In this document: one piece after another, positions 42,779-51,784 of the stretch
How the letters are laid out: every line of letters starts with the position of its first letter
Position numbering within the stretch: position 1 is the first letter of the stretch
Source of the DNA: Hominenteromicrobium mulieris
GTDB lineage: Bacteria; Bacillota; Clostridia; Oscillospirales; Acutalibacteraceae
Length of the DNA stretch: 64,000 nt
Assembly (NCBI GenBank): GCA_021029595.1
Contig: JAJJOY010000002.1
Span: 62,001-126,000, forward strand
Direction: 5' to 3'
Position numbers and translations under genes: made by a program
The notes under the pieces: generated by a model
Databases searched by the model: none
Told to the model about the DNA's origin: nothing
Seen by the model: the letters and a program-made list of their open reading frames with translations, nothing else

Positions 42779-43393
42779 TCACACCTCCGATTTCACACAT
42801 TCCGCATAGGTCAGCGGGAAGGATGCCTTCAGAACAGCGCTTTTCCGCACCGCCCAGCCGTTTTGCCGTAGGAAGCGCAGGTATTCCGCGCTCGTCCACT
42901 TGCTGCAGAGAGGGAAGCCTGCCATCCTCATAAAAAATGCCCTGACCTTGCCGGAAAACGAGTTTCCCGCATGGGTAAAGGTGGGCGCGATGAGCACGCC
43001 ATCGTTCTTCAGCACCCGGCGGATCTCGGCAAGGGCCTTCTCCGGCTGCGGCACGATATGCAGCGCGTTGGACACGATCACCACATCGAAGGACGCCTCC
43101 GCATAGGGCAGGCGGAACATATCCTGCACGGAGAAGTGCAGCTTGGCAGAGCGGATATCTCGCTTTGCCTCGGCGATCATCTCCGCAGAGGCGTCCGTCG
43201 CCTCGATGTGTGCCGCCGCGTTCACGATGTGCTTTGCGATCAGTCCCGTGCCGGTAGCAAGCTCCAGCACCGTCTTGTGCCGCACGACCGGCCGGATCAG
43301 CACATACATCTCGTCATACGCCGCCCGATCCTTTCGCATAAAGCGGTCGTAACGTCCGGCATTTTTGTCCCAGAAATTCTTGTGTCCCTGCAT
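42779..43393 (-). CDS. Class I SAM-dependent methyltransferase, first of pair
   Basis: The 204-residue enzyme has motif I LELATGTGLIAKHI (about 47-60), ATDASAEMI and LKNDGVLIAPTF motifs. The ATG at 43393 has AAAGGA upstream. It ends 4 bases before the next methyltransferase start. Two GTTAG-N6-CTAAC boxes lie just upstream. Together with a TetR gene it forms a small regulated unit, perhaps for detoxifying a metalloid or small molecule (inference). Confidence 0.88.
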   Translation of the reverse strand: MQGHKNFWDKNAGRYDRFMRKDRAAYDEMYVLIRPVVRHKTVLELATGTGLIAKHIVNAAAHIEATDASAEMIAEAKRDIRSAKLHFSVQDMFRLPYAEASFDVVIVSNALHIVPQPEKALAEIRRVLKNDGVLIAPTFTHAGNSFSGKVRAFFMRMAGFPLCSKWTSAEYLRFLRQNGWAVRKSAVLKASFPLTYAECVKSEV

Positions 43394-43412
43394 CACTATC
43401 ATTCCTTTCAAT

Positions 43413-43463
43413 GTTAGATTTGCCTAACCGACACGCACAGTCATACAGTTAGAGTGTGCTAAC
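43413..43463. promoter_or_regulatory. Two GTTAG-N6-CTAAC operator-like boxes
   Basis: Inverted repeats at 43413-43428 and 43448-43463, 35 bases apart, share also the following CGA. They lie between the TetR gene and the methyltransferases. They differ from the palindrome in front of the TetR gene. Confidence 0.65.
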
Positions 43464-43503
43464 CGATGTGCCTTGGAAAAGCCGCATCTCTGCGGCCTTC
43501 CTC

Positions 43504-44082
43504 TTATTCAAATAACTCCCTGCAAGCGCCGTACACCAGCGTTTCCAGCACCTGCGGGTACAGTCCTCCTATTTGCTCCTTGTGTGAGACGGTCAGAATC
43601 AGTCCGCGTACTGTCGCGGCGGCAAGTGAAATCCCCCGTTTAGGAACAAGGCCATATTTTTCCAGAAGCAGACGAATGTGTGTCTCGTCATCGTGGTAAT
43701 GTTCCTTTTTGACGCCCTCCGGCAATCTCTGTAAAAGCAACTTGGCGTCATGTTCAATGAAAACCATGTCGCCGGTATCAGACAGCCTCCGGCAGACGGC
43801 CAGAACCGCCTCTGCCGCGCGCTCCGATGTTGGCAGGCCGCCATTTCTGTGCAACGCTTGGTCAGCCACCCCATAAAGCTCGGAGTGGATACTTTCCAGA
43901 ACCGCGAAGAAGGCCATCTCCTTGGATTCGTAGAATTTATAAAACGAGCCTTTTGCGATACCGACAGCCTTCGTCAGCTGCTCTACGGAGGTTTTCTTCA
44001 TCCCCAGCGTGACAGCACAATGTCTCGTTTCCTTCAGCAACGCCTTGCGGAGCTGCTCAGTTTCGTAATCGGTAAAAGCCAA
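43504..44082 (-). CDS. TetR-family regulator of the methyltransferase pair
   Basis: The 192-residue protein has the TetR helix-turn-helix (LTKAVGIAKGSFYKFYESKE, about 36-55) and a ligand domain without known motif. It starts with TTG at 44082, with GGAGG 8 bases upstream. A long inverted repeat lies in front of it. It is followed by the methyltransferase genes on the same strand. Confidence 0.88.
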   Translation of the reverse strand: MAFTDYETEQLRKALLKETRHCAVTLGMKKTSVEQLTKAVGIAKGSFYKFYESKEMAFFAVLESIHSELYGVADQALHRNGGLPTSERAAEAVLAVCRRLSDTGDMVFIEHDAKLLLQRLPEGVKKEHYHDDETHIRLLLEKYGLVPKRGISLAAATVRGLILTVSHKEQIGGLYPQVLETLVYGACRELFE

Positions 44083-44100
44083 GGTCGCGCCCTCCCTGAA

Positions 44101-44130
44101 ATATGACCGTTTTGGTTCTTTCGGTCATAT
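44101..44130. promoter_or_regulatory. Inverted repeat in front of the TetR gene
   Basis: ATATGACCG and CGGTCATAT arms with a 12-base centre. Likely the autoregulatory site of the TetR. From 44131 to 44540 I see no convincing gene; a LQKETTEFR frame behind AAAAGGAG (about 44200) is at best a relic. Confidence 0.6.
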
Positions 44131-44541
44131 TATACCGCGCTTTTTTCTGGTTTGCAAGGGGTGTGGAGAAAAAAACGCTAATCAAAAGGAGTGCAGTGTT
44201 GCAGAAAGAGACGACGGAATTCCGGTAATCGTTGTCGCCGCTGTAAAAGAAACTATATCGTAAAAGGGCATCAGAGCGAAGCATCCAAACGCTGCGTTCT
44301 GATACCCATTTTGTTTCATATTGCACAGATGGGGTGATTGCAAGGAGAAGAACAGAAATTCACACAACATGAATGACGTATTCACATAATACTACTGCTT
44401 TTGCGCTATCATTAACGTTCGATCTTGCATCGATCCGTTTTAAGGTGAGACCTTTTAAGTTGCTCAGCACTCCTTCGCCGCATGATCATCTGCCGCTACC
44501 GCCAACCATCCAAAAGCCGCTGTTTGTCACTTCCGGGTAAC

Positions 44542-44574
44542 AAAAAAGCGCCGTATTGCTACGACGCTTTTGTC
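44542..44574 (-). terminator. Terminator of the large surface-protein gene
   Basis: AAAAGCG and CGCTTTTTT pair around GTA/TAC on the minus strand, with a T-run. Confidence 0.7.
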
Positions 44575-44609
44575 TTGCTCGGAAGATGGAGCAAGGAAAC
44601 GCTATTCCA

Positions 44610-47600
44610 TTATTTGTTGTGCTTTTTCTTTCTGCTGGCAACCGTTATACCAATGGCAGCACCGCCGCTGACAATCAGCAGCGCAAACCACAATGCGGGG
44701 TTAGCGGTGTCGCCGGTGCGCGGGGAAACAGGCTGCACCGTCGGCGTCGGCTGCGCTGTAGGCTGCGGGGGCACCGTGGGCTGCGGGGTTGCTGTTTCCG
44801 TCGGCTTTGCCTTGACGGTGAACTTAGCTGTTGCCGTACCGTGTTGAGAAACGATCGCAAGCGTATGCTCACCCACGGAAAGCGTGGCAACAAAATCACG
44901 GTTCAGCGTGATGATGGTGCTGCCCTCTCTCTTCGTATAGTTCTTTTCTTCCAGCGCAGTGCCGTCAAGCTCTACACGAACAAAATCGGCAAAGGATGCA
45001 TCGGAAGTGAAGGTCAGTTCCTTTTTCTCGCCCTGCGTGACCGCTGCACCATCCCCGGCTGTGATTTTCGGGGGCAGCTTGGCCGTCACGGTGTCTGCCT
45101 TTGCAATCTCCTTAGTTCCGTCCTTGTCGGAGAAATACTTCTTGCAGCCGTCGCAGTACCAATACGCAATGTTGCCTTCTTCGGCAGCGGTGGCAGCCTT
45201 TGCGTCAATGTGTTTCAGGTCGGTGTGGTTGTTCTGGTCAGGGCTGCCATAGCTTGCCTTGCAAAACTCACAGACGGCATTTTGGGTGCAGGTCGCTTTG
45301 CCGCCGGAGTGCTCCGCGTAGCCTTTCTTTCCCGCGTTATCCGTCACATCGCAGTTTTCATTGGCACATTCATGCCAGTGATGCGTTGCATCGGACGTCC
45401 AATCGGACTTCCAGCTGTGGCCGGTGGCTGGAATCGGCTCTATTTTTGTTGCGCCGCACTTGGTGCAGCTATATGTCTCTTCGCCCGCTTTTGTGCAGGT
45501 AGGCGCTGTTGTTATCGTACCGTTGTCCCAAGTATGAGGGCTTACGTCATCCTTTATATCGCAACGGGAACACTGCTTCCAGTGCTCGTTATCATCATGT
45601 GTCCAACTGGTAGTAAAATCATGTCCCAGAGCATCGCCATATTCCGCACCGCAAACTGCGCATTTTGCTTTTTCGGTGCAGGTGGCCGTGCCGCCGGAGT
45701 GTTCCGCCTTATGAAACACCGCGCCGCAGGTGCAGACCTGCCAGTGTTCCGTTTCGTTGGATTTCCAGTCGTTACTCTGGTGGTCATGGGCGTCGCCCTG
45801 TCCCTTGAACACGGGCAGGGTTATTTTTGCCGCAGCCACATACTGGCAGCTGTCCCATGGAGAATTGTCGCGGTCAGCCTTAAGCAGCGCCAGCACCGTG
45901 TCGTTGGCGAAGTTTGCGGCGGTTTTGGACTCTGTTTTTGTAATGTTGCCATTACTATTGTTTCTGCCAACTGCGTTCAGGTTCGTACCGGCAAGATAGT
46001 AGCAGTTTTCTACAGTGCCAGAATTATTGCCAACGATTTCGCCAACAGCATAATTACCTTTAACCGTTCCAACATTGTAGCAATTGGAGATCGTGCCCAT
46101 GTTAAGTCCCGTAACACCGCCAGTTCCCTTAATTGTGCCGGTAATTGTGCCAACATTATAGCAGTCGATGATTCTCGCATTGTTAATATTACTGCCAGCA
46201 ATACCGCCAACATAATCGCTACTGCTGCCAGTAACGCTGCAATTGTTGCTGCAATTTTCAATCGTCGCAGCATCCAAAGCGCCGCCCACAATGCCGCCGA
46301 CGTGACAGTCTAGACCCGTAGAATAATAATTATGGGATACGTTACCTGCCACTGTCAGGTTTTTAATCGTGCCGCCTTTTACAGCACCGAACAGACTGAC
46401 ATACCTGAATTTGCCCGTAACGTTCAGGCCGGAAACGGTGTGGCCGCCGCCGTCAAATGTGCCCTCGTAGTAAATCTGATTTCCTTCGGTATAGTTTCCG
46501 ATTGGCGTCCATGCTTCGCCGTTCAAATCAATGTCTTCCGTCAATTCGGCGCAGATTTGGGTGTCTGCTTCCTTTGTTACATTATTCACCTTATCCCGGA
46601 ACAGCTTTAACTGGTCGGCGGTGCTGATTTGATAGGGATAAGCTGCGGTGCCAAGGCCGTCCATGTAAACGGTGTTATTGCCGACCTTGTAGGGCAGCGC
46701 AATGCTGCCATCCACCGTGCCGCCGGTCATGGTAAAACTGGCACTGGGTTTGACGACAAACACACTGTTGCCGCCATTCACCGCCGTGCAGCTCGCGATG
46801 CTGCCGTCATTCATGGTGAAGGTGCTGCTACCGTCTACATATACACCGCCGCCTTGCTGGGCAGTGCAGCTGGAGATGGTGCCGCCATTCATGGTGAATC
46901 TGCTGGTGTTGCGTATCTTCACCGCACCGCCGTAGTTGCCGGCAGAACAATTTTCAATCGTTCCGCCGTTCATTAAAAAGGAAGCATTTCCCTTGATAAA
47001 GATCGCACCGGCATCGTCATCCGCTCTGCAGCCGCTGATGGTGCCACTGTTCATAATAAAAGTGCAGCCATCACCGATATCCACCGCACCACTGTCATCA
47101 CTGGCTTTGCAATTCGTAATAGCGCCGCCGCTCATCTCAAATTTGCCGCCGTCTGAGATATCCACAGCACCGCCGTCACCGTCAGTCATGCAGTTTATGA
47201 TGGTGCCGCTTTTTAAGGTCAGGATACCGCCGTTGATACTGAAGCCGCAGTTGTTATTTTGACCGTCAATTTTACCGCCGGTACCGCTGTCCTTTACCGT
47301 CAGATTTCCGTGTTCATTCACGCTGAATATATCATCGCACTCCGTATCACCGCATGTCAAAGTATAGCCGTTCAAATCCAGCGTGACATCAGGGCGGTTG
47401 ACGGTCAGGGAGTTGCTGATGCTAATGTCCCCTGTCAGCTTGACGGTGTCGAATTTAACATCAGCAATAGCCGCAGTCAGTTCTTCCGCAGTGCTGACAT
47501 CTTTTGCCGTCTCGTTTCCGCCAATTAACGACGTCAAGGCTGTCTCCGGCTGGGGGTCGGACACTTCCCCCTCTGGCTGGGGGTCGGACACTTCTCCCTC

Positions 47601-47884
47601 CGGCTGGGGGTCGGACACTTCCCCTCCGGCTGGGGGTCAGACACTTCCCCCTCCGGCTGCACTGCCGCATCGTCTGCGGGCTGGGCGCACTTTGCACAGT
47701 TCTCCGGCAAAGCGCCCTCTACGCCGCAGACAGGGCACTCTGTGTTCATTGCTTCTGCCGTGCAGGCTGTTTCACAGCTGCAAACAGGCGGTTCTTCCGT
47801 CTCGCTCTCGGCAAATGCCGTAGTCGGCACAAAGCAGAGCACCATGCACAGAGCAAGCAGGATACTGAATAATCGTTTCTTCAT
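44610..47884 (-). CDS. Large sortase-type surface protein, currently out of frame (phase-variable)
   Basis: The signal peptide and first 80 residues begin at ATG 47884. The 1000-residue body lies in another frame because one repeat unit has four C instead of five (47621-47624). If one C is added the product is about 1090 residues: signal peptide, Cys-rich segment, GEVSDPQPE repeats, a pectin-lyase-like beta-helix of GGTIxNC units, GLUG repeats (VGGIVGG, GTISNCYNVGTV), Cys-His-Trp repeats of HW..C..C type, a beta domain, a PT stalk and SPRTGD plus membrane helix. Its ATG overlaps the TetR stop (ATGA), so the two are coupled. In the present frame a truncated 116-residue peptide is made. Confidence 0.85.
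47545..47651. repeat. 27-base tandem repeat tract with a 26-base unit
   Basis: Four units run 47545-47571, 47572-47598, 47599-47624 and 47625-47651. The third is one base short at its poly-C run, which causes the frameshift. Confidence 0.9.
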
Positions 47885-48585
47885 CTTGTTTCCTCCATTT
47901 CGCCGTTCTTTGACAGCTTAAAATCGTATTTCATTTCCAACATGGCAAACAGCTTATACATAACCTCTGTGGCGATTGCCTTAATATCTAATGACTGAAT
48001 AAAGGCAAGCACCTTTGCCTGTTCTTCCTCCGATACACGATACACCCGCATCGCCGCCGTCAGAAAACGGCTGAGCTTGCGTTCCAACGGAAAATGAATA
48101 TCACATTTTCTTGCCATATAGCTGCGCATCAGTCCCGCCGTGCCGATTTCCATCTCGTAAAAGTCACTCTCGGTATCATCGGGGAAATTTTCACCAAAAA
48201 TCTGCTTCAGCTCTGCCGTGGTATGCAGGTAGATATACTCCGATGTTTCGGGCAGGGAATAGGCTTCAATGTAGATTTCCCGCAGGTTCTCGTTCAGCTC
48301 GGTCAGTGTCAGTTGGATCGCCGTTTCCACCGCATAGGCATAAACCGGCGGCAGCTTGCTGTCTGCAATGCTTCTTGCCACGCCGAACTGTCCGCCGAAC
48401 ATCGTTTCGGTCAATTCCAGCAAAATTCTGTCCTTGGTCGGAAACAGATTCAAATAGCTTCCTCTTGCAACACCTGCTTCGTCCACAATCTGACTGACAG
48501 AGGTGTTTTTATACCCCTGTTCCAGAAAGAGACGGACGCACACAGTCAGTATTTTCCTCTTTGTTTCACTGCTGTCTCTCCGCAA
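47881..48585 (-). CDS. TetR-family regulator coupled to the surface protein
   Basis: The 234-residue protein has a TetR domain (FLEQGYKNTSVSQIVDEAG and GSYLNLFPTKD) and a ligand domain very similar to the TetR at 27555-28256 (AVETAIQLTLTELNENLR, IYIEAYSLPE). It starts with TTG at 48585, with AGAGAGG upstream. Its stop overlaps the surface-protein ATG, so it probably controls that gene and itself. Confidence 0.9.
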   Translation of the reverse strand: MRRDSSETKRKILTVCVRLFLEQGYKNTSVSQIVDEAGVARGSYLNLFPTKDRILLELTETMFGGQFGVARSIADSKLPPVYAYAVETAIQLTLTELNENLREIYIEAYSLPETSEYIYLHTTAELKQIFGENFPDDTESDFYEMEIGTAGLMRSYMARKCDIHFPLERKLSRFLTAAMRVYRVSEEEQAKVLAFIQSLDIKAIATEVMYKLFAMLEMKYDFKLSKNGEMEETR

Positions 48586-48829
48586 ATATATCGCCTCTCT
48601 CCAAACGTTTTAGTACACATACCAATAATATCATATCAAGTGCAAAAAGGCAAGTGGAATTTGAAACTTCACCTCCGTAAATTGTGACATTTCCACAAAC
48701 GCTGGCTTCTTCCATTACGATGTCCACCCGCATCGTGTATTCGTAGGGATGCAGCAGCCGGTCCCGGTATTTGTCCTGCTCGGCTTTCATTTTCTCATAA
48801 AGGCGAGCGTTGTAATCTGTTTCGTTCAT
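48566..48829 (-). pseudogene. DUF3848 relic
   Basis: The frame starts MNETDYNARLYEKMKAEQD and YEYTMRVDIVME, the start of DUF3848 proteins carried by Clostridia integrative elements. A deletion after RDRLL and loss of similarity after residue 50 leave only a fragment that runs into the TetR promoter. GGAGG is kept before the ATG. Confidence 0.7.
48625..48653 (-). promoter_or_regulatory. Promoter of the TetR-surface protein operon
   Basis: On the minus strand TTGCCT, 17 bases, TATTAT; it lies inside the DUF3848 relic. Confidence 0.6.
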
Positions 48830-48840
48830 AGCGAACACCT

Positions 48841-48894
48841 CCTTCAAAATAGAAATAGCCGCCTGATTTCTTTTGAAAACCAAGCGGCTATGTA
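48841..48894. repeat. 54-base direct repeat, right copy (terminator-like)
   Basis: Identical to 39897-39950, same orientation. Here it lies between the TetR stop at 48923 and the DUF3848 relic. Confidence 0.85.
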
Positions 48895-48922
48895 CGCTAT
48901 ATTCAGTTCGACAAACTGGAAG

Positions 48923-49525
48923 TTATCGCTGCGATTCCTCAAATTGATGACCGGGAATACAGACCTGAATCACAGAAATCATGTGCTCAATGGAATCCTC
49001 ACAGTTCTCTTTCAGCCATTCATTGACAATTCCCATGATACCGTTTATATAAAACGGCATCATGTATTTTTGGTTAGGCAACGGAACGTGATACCGATTC
49101 AGGATTGGTATGAATACATGACGATTCAGGGAAAGATAAGCATCGTTCATTCCTAAGACGGACGCCTGTTCGAGGGTGGTACGGAATATCCGTCTGTGCT
49201 TTTTGATATAGTTCAAATACGGCGTCAGATACTCCGGCGTGATAAGATATAATTCTTCCAGCGGACGGGTTTGAATCTGCGACATAAACTCTGCTGTGTC
49301 ATGCGGCATTGCCTCCACAAATTGATCGATGATGTATCGGGCGCTCTCTGCCAGAAGATCGCTTACGGTTTCATAATGCAGATAGAAGGTGGATCGGTTG
49401 ACGCCTGCTTTTTCGCAGATTTCCTTCACCGTGATATAGGTGAAGTCTTTCTTTTCCAAAAGCTCCAAAAATGCCTCATCCATGCGGGCGGCAGTGGCAA
49501 AATATTTACTCTCCGAGCGATTCAA
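48923..49525 (-). CDS. TetR-family regulator
   Basis: The 200-residue protein has TetR motifs (ITVKEICEKAGVNRSTFYLH, about 31-50) and a C-terminal domain of the AcrR/DhaS type (FRTTLEQASVLGMND). It appears to start with TTG at 49525, overlapping the small upstream frame by 20 bases. It is the last gene after the 2-TM protein, so they probably form an operon. Confidence 0.85.
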   Translation of the reverse strand: MNRSESKYFATAARMDEAFLELLEKKDFTYITVKEICEKAGVNRSTFYLHYETVSDLLAESARYIIDQFVEAMPHDTAEFMSQIQTRPLEELYLITPEYLTPYLNYIKKHRRIFRTTLEQASVLGMNDAYLSLNRHVFIPILNRYHVPLPNQKYMMPFYINGIMGIVNEWLKENCEDSIEHMISVIQVCIPGHQFEESQR

Positions 49526-49673
49526 GGGGCTTCATCTCTTTCCTTTTTCTGCTATGAAGCAGCATAGATACGGCAATCAGAATCACAGCACCGTACACAA
49601 TGGGCGGCAAAGGACATAGAATCCATTTCGGTGGGTGCAGAACCCGATACAGAATTACCTGTGTTCGCTTCAC
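49506..49673 (-). CDS. Small membrane protein or truncated relic
   Basis: The 55-codon frame begins with GTG 3 bases after the upstream stop and reads HPPKWILCPLPPIVYGAVIL with one membrane helix and a basic tail. It may be the first piece of a longer membrane protein that has been cut. It overlaps the TetR start. Low confidence as a working gene. Confidence 0.35.
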   Translation of the reverse strand: MKRTQVILYRVLHPPKWILCPLPPIVYGAVILIAVSMLLHSRKRKEMKPLESLGE

Positions 49674-49676
49674 GAC

Positions 49677-50030
49677 TTACCGCTCACTGATCTCTTTGGC
49701 CAATTCCATGATCTCAAAGGCATACTTCTGCTTGCCCTGTGCCAGCAGCTTCTTGTGAATCGGATAGTTTACGCCCATGCCGATCATCCCGACAACGCCG
49801 ATTGCGATACCCAGCACAAAGCTGGAAGTTGTGCCGCTGCCGATCTGCCCCATGGCAAGGCACATTCCCATGCCGAATACAAGCGCCGAAATAATACCGA
49901 GGGTGTAGGTGAAAATAGTTGCGGGGAGTTTTGCTTTTGCGTCCAGCTTCCGCAGGGCGACCACTTTCGAGGTGTCCTTGGGTGCATATTCGTTGGCGAG
50001 TTGTTCTGCAAAAATTTTATCTGTGTTCAT
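49677..50030 (-). CDS. Two-helix membrane protein of unknown function
   Basis: The 117-residue protein has a conserved-looking start (NTDKIFAEQLANEYAPKDTS), two membrane helices (about 37-60 and 68-88) and a charged tail. Similar proteins in Clostridia are often next to a TetR gene, as here. AGGAGG precedes the ATG. Function unknown. Confidence 0.75.
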   Translation of the reverse strand: MNTDKIFAEQLANEYAPKDTSKVVALRKLDAKAKLPATIFTYTLGIISALVFGMGMCLAMGQIGSGTTSSFVLGIAIGVVGMIGMGVNYPIHKKLLAQGKQKYAFEIMELAKEISER

Positions 50031-50129
50031 GGCTTATTGCCTCCTTCATTTGATGGCTTTATTATACCGTCAAATGAGTACGAACTGAACAACACGATTT
50101 GCAGTTTGTGTCGAGTTCAGTAAGTGAAC

Positions 50130-50331
50130 AAATTCCGATTTGTCATTCTGATTTAAGCATATTATACGACGATATTGTGACTTTTTCTACTGTCAAGTTC
50201 GCAGTATGTGATATTGTCAATGAAGTTTTGGCTTTATCTTGTAGTTTGCGAATATCCGTATAAATAGAAAAAGCCCTTTGAGAAAAGGATTTCTCCTCTC
50301 TCAAAGGGCAAGTTGGCAAACTGGAATTTAT
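50130..50331. repeat. Intergenic cassette repeat R1 (terminator plus leader)
   Basis: Nearly identical to R3 (51580-51780) over about 200 bases. It contains GCCCTTTGAGA/TCTCAAAGGGC with a T-run on the minus strand (50266-50309) and an AT-rich leader part. Confidence 0.9.
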
Positions 50332-50927
50332 CTCTCAGCAGCGATCAGTACAGCTCTGCACGGCGAACCATCCGCACCGGATAGTTTTAATGGCGCTGCA
50401 TTTAAGAAATAACTGCCTTCCGGAACTTCTGCCAAACGGATTCCTTCAAGCAATACGATACCGGCCCCCAGCAGGATGAGATGTACCTCCATTGGAGCAG
50501 CTTCGGGCCCGACAGTCTGGGATTCGTTGCCGAGCAGTAAGATCCCCGAGTCGGCAAATACTTTCGCTGCCTCCGAAGAAACCTCCGCGTCTCCCTTAAT
50601 AAGAATTCTCATTGCCGCTTCCGGGTTCTGTTTTTTCGCTTTTTCAAGGATTTCCGCCGCTGCGGTGCCGGAGACAATTCCGCAATATTCCGCAACATAA
50701 GCCATTCCTACGAATGTGTCCAAGCCTATGGAATCAACGGTTTTTCCGCCTTTGATAAAGTGGAACGGCGCGTCGATATGCGTGCCGTTGTGAGCACACA
50801 TACCAAAAGCCGTCAGGTTATACAAATCGCCCTTTTCTATTGAGCAAAGCTGCTTTTTTTCAGGCGCCGGATCGCCGGCAAATACCTGACAGCCGAAAAC
50901 CTCTTGGGAAATGTCATAAATTTTCAT
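50328..50927 (-). CDS. Cyclase-family metal hydrolase (kynurenine formamidase-like)
   Basis: The 199-residue enzyme has the zinc-binding signature HNGTHIDAP at 46-54 of the cyclase/formamidase family (PF04199). Members hydrolyse N-formylkynurenine or cyclic amides; the substrate here is open. AGGAG is 8 bases before the ATG. It sits alone between repeats R1 and R2. Confidence 0.88.
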   Translation of the reverse strand: MKIYDISQEVFGCQVFAGDPAPEKKQLCSIEKGDLYNLTAFGMCAHNGTHIDAPFHFIKGGKTVDSIGLDTFVGMAYVAEYCGIVSGTAAAEILEKAKKQNPEAAMRILIKGDAEVSSEAAKVFADSGILLLGNESQTVGPEAAPMEVHLILLGAGIVLLEGIRLAEVPEGSYFLNAAPLKLSGADGSPCRAVLIAAER

Positions 50928-50945
50928 TTCACATTCTCCTCCGTC

Positions 50946-51023
50946 GAATTTCGATTAGTCATTCTGATTTAAGAATATTATACTACGACATTGTGACTTT
51001 TTCTACCGTCAAGTTCGCAGTAT
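50946..51023. repeat. Intergenic cassette repeat R2 (partial)
   Basis: It matches the first 78 bases of R1/R3 and then breaks off inside the kinase gene end, encoding its last residues. It lacks the terminator half. Confidence 0.85.
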
Positions 51024-51562
51024 AGTAAAGCCGTACCGCTTGCTATTTTTTCTTTTACTGCTGAAACAGTATCTTTGATTGAATGCGTAGTTGTATCTAT
51101 AACATTTAATTCATAGATTCCTAAATTGGAAAATTGCTTCCACATTGTTTCAACTAATTCAATATTTGTTTCTCTGTCTAACTTTGAGCGTTCGATAGCT
51201 CGCTTCATAGTTTCTTCTTTACTTGCCCTTAAAACGATATAGTGTACTTCATAATGCTCTTGAACAATGTTGAGCCACGGCTCTAAAAACCACGGTCCTA
51301 CAATGCCATCTACAATTACATCATATCCACCACGAGCATATCGCTTCGCAGCTTCTAAAAACGCTTCAATGACAATCAAATTTTGCTCATTTGATTCTGG
51401 CAAATGCGGTGGTATTGCCCCTTTACTCAAATAATGATAAAAGTCATCTGTGTGCATATGCACAGACTTTTCCAAATCTGATTCTTTTGCAACAGCAGAT
51501 GCCGTTGTAGTTTTTCCTGTCCCCGGCGCACCTGTGATTACAATAATTCTACCTTGATTCAT
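50978..51562 (-). CDS. P-loop kinase-like ATPase (zeta/phosphotransferase type), 3' end replaced by repeat
   Basis: The 194-residue protein has Walker A GAPGTGKTT (11-19) and the build of small nucleoside or antibiotic kinases (DDFYHYLSKG, VIVDGIVGPW, LRASKEETMKRAIERSKLD). GGAGG is 10 bases before the ATG. Its last 13 or so residues (CELDGRKSHNVVV) are encoded by repeat R2, so the original gene end was probably lost. Substrate unknown. Confidence 0.75.
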   Translation of the reverse strand: MNQGRIIVITGAPGTGKTTTASAVAKESDLEKSVHMHTDDFYHYLSKGAIPPHLPESNEQNLIVIEAFLEAAKRYARGGYDVIVDGIVGPWFLEPWLNIVQEHYEVHYIVLRASKEETMKRAIERSKLDRETNIELVETMWKQFSNLGIYELNVIDTTTHSIKDTVSAVKEKIASGTALLYCELDGRKSHNVVV

Positions 51563-51579
51563 CTATATTTTACCTCCAC

Positions 51580-51780
51580 AAATTCCGATTAGTCATTCTG
51601 ATTTAAGAATATTATACTACGACATTGTGACTTTTTCTACCGTCAAGTTCGCAGTATGTGATATTGTCAATGAAGTTTTGGCTTTATCTTGTAGTTTGCG
51701 AATATCCGTATAAATAGAAAAAGCCCTTTGAGAAAAGGATTTCTCCTCTCTCAAAGGGCAAGTTGACAAACTGGAATTTT
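51580..51780. repeat. Intergenic cassette repeat R3 (terminator plus leader)
   Basis: Full copy; terminator stem GCCCTTTGAGA/TCTCAAAGGGC at 51723-51759. A fourth short piece (AAATTCCGATTTGT) is at 52404-52417 before the S51 gene. Confidence 0.9.
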
Positions 51781-51784
51781 CAAA

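Noticed and set aside
44057-44326. 89-codon minus-strand frame before the TetR gene
   Set aside because: It has no ribosome site or family pattern and overlaps the TetR operator and start.
44556-46313. A 585-codon plus-strand frame
   Set aside because: It mirrors the repetitive surface-protein gene and has no start signal or domain.
50130-51780. Integron attC sites between the single-gene units
   Set aside because: The repeats lack the GTTRRRY/RYYYAAC boxes and contain a normal terminator.
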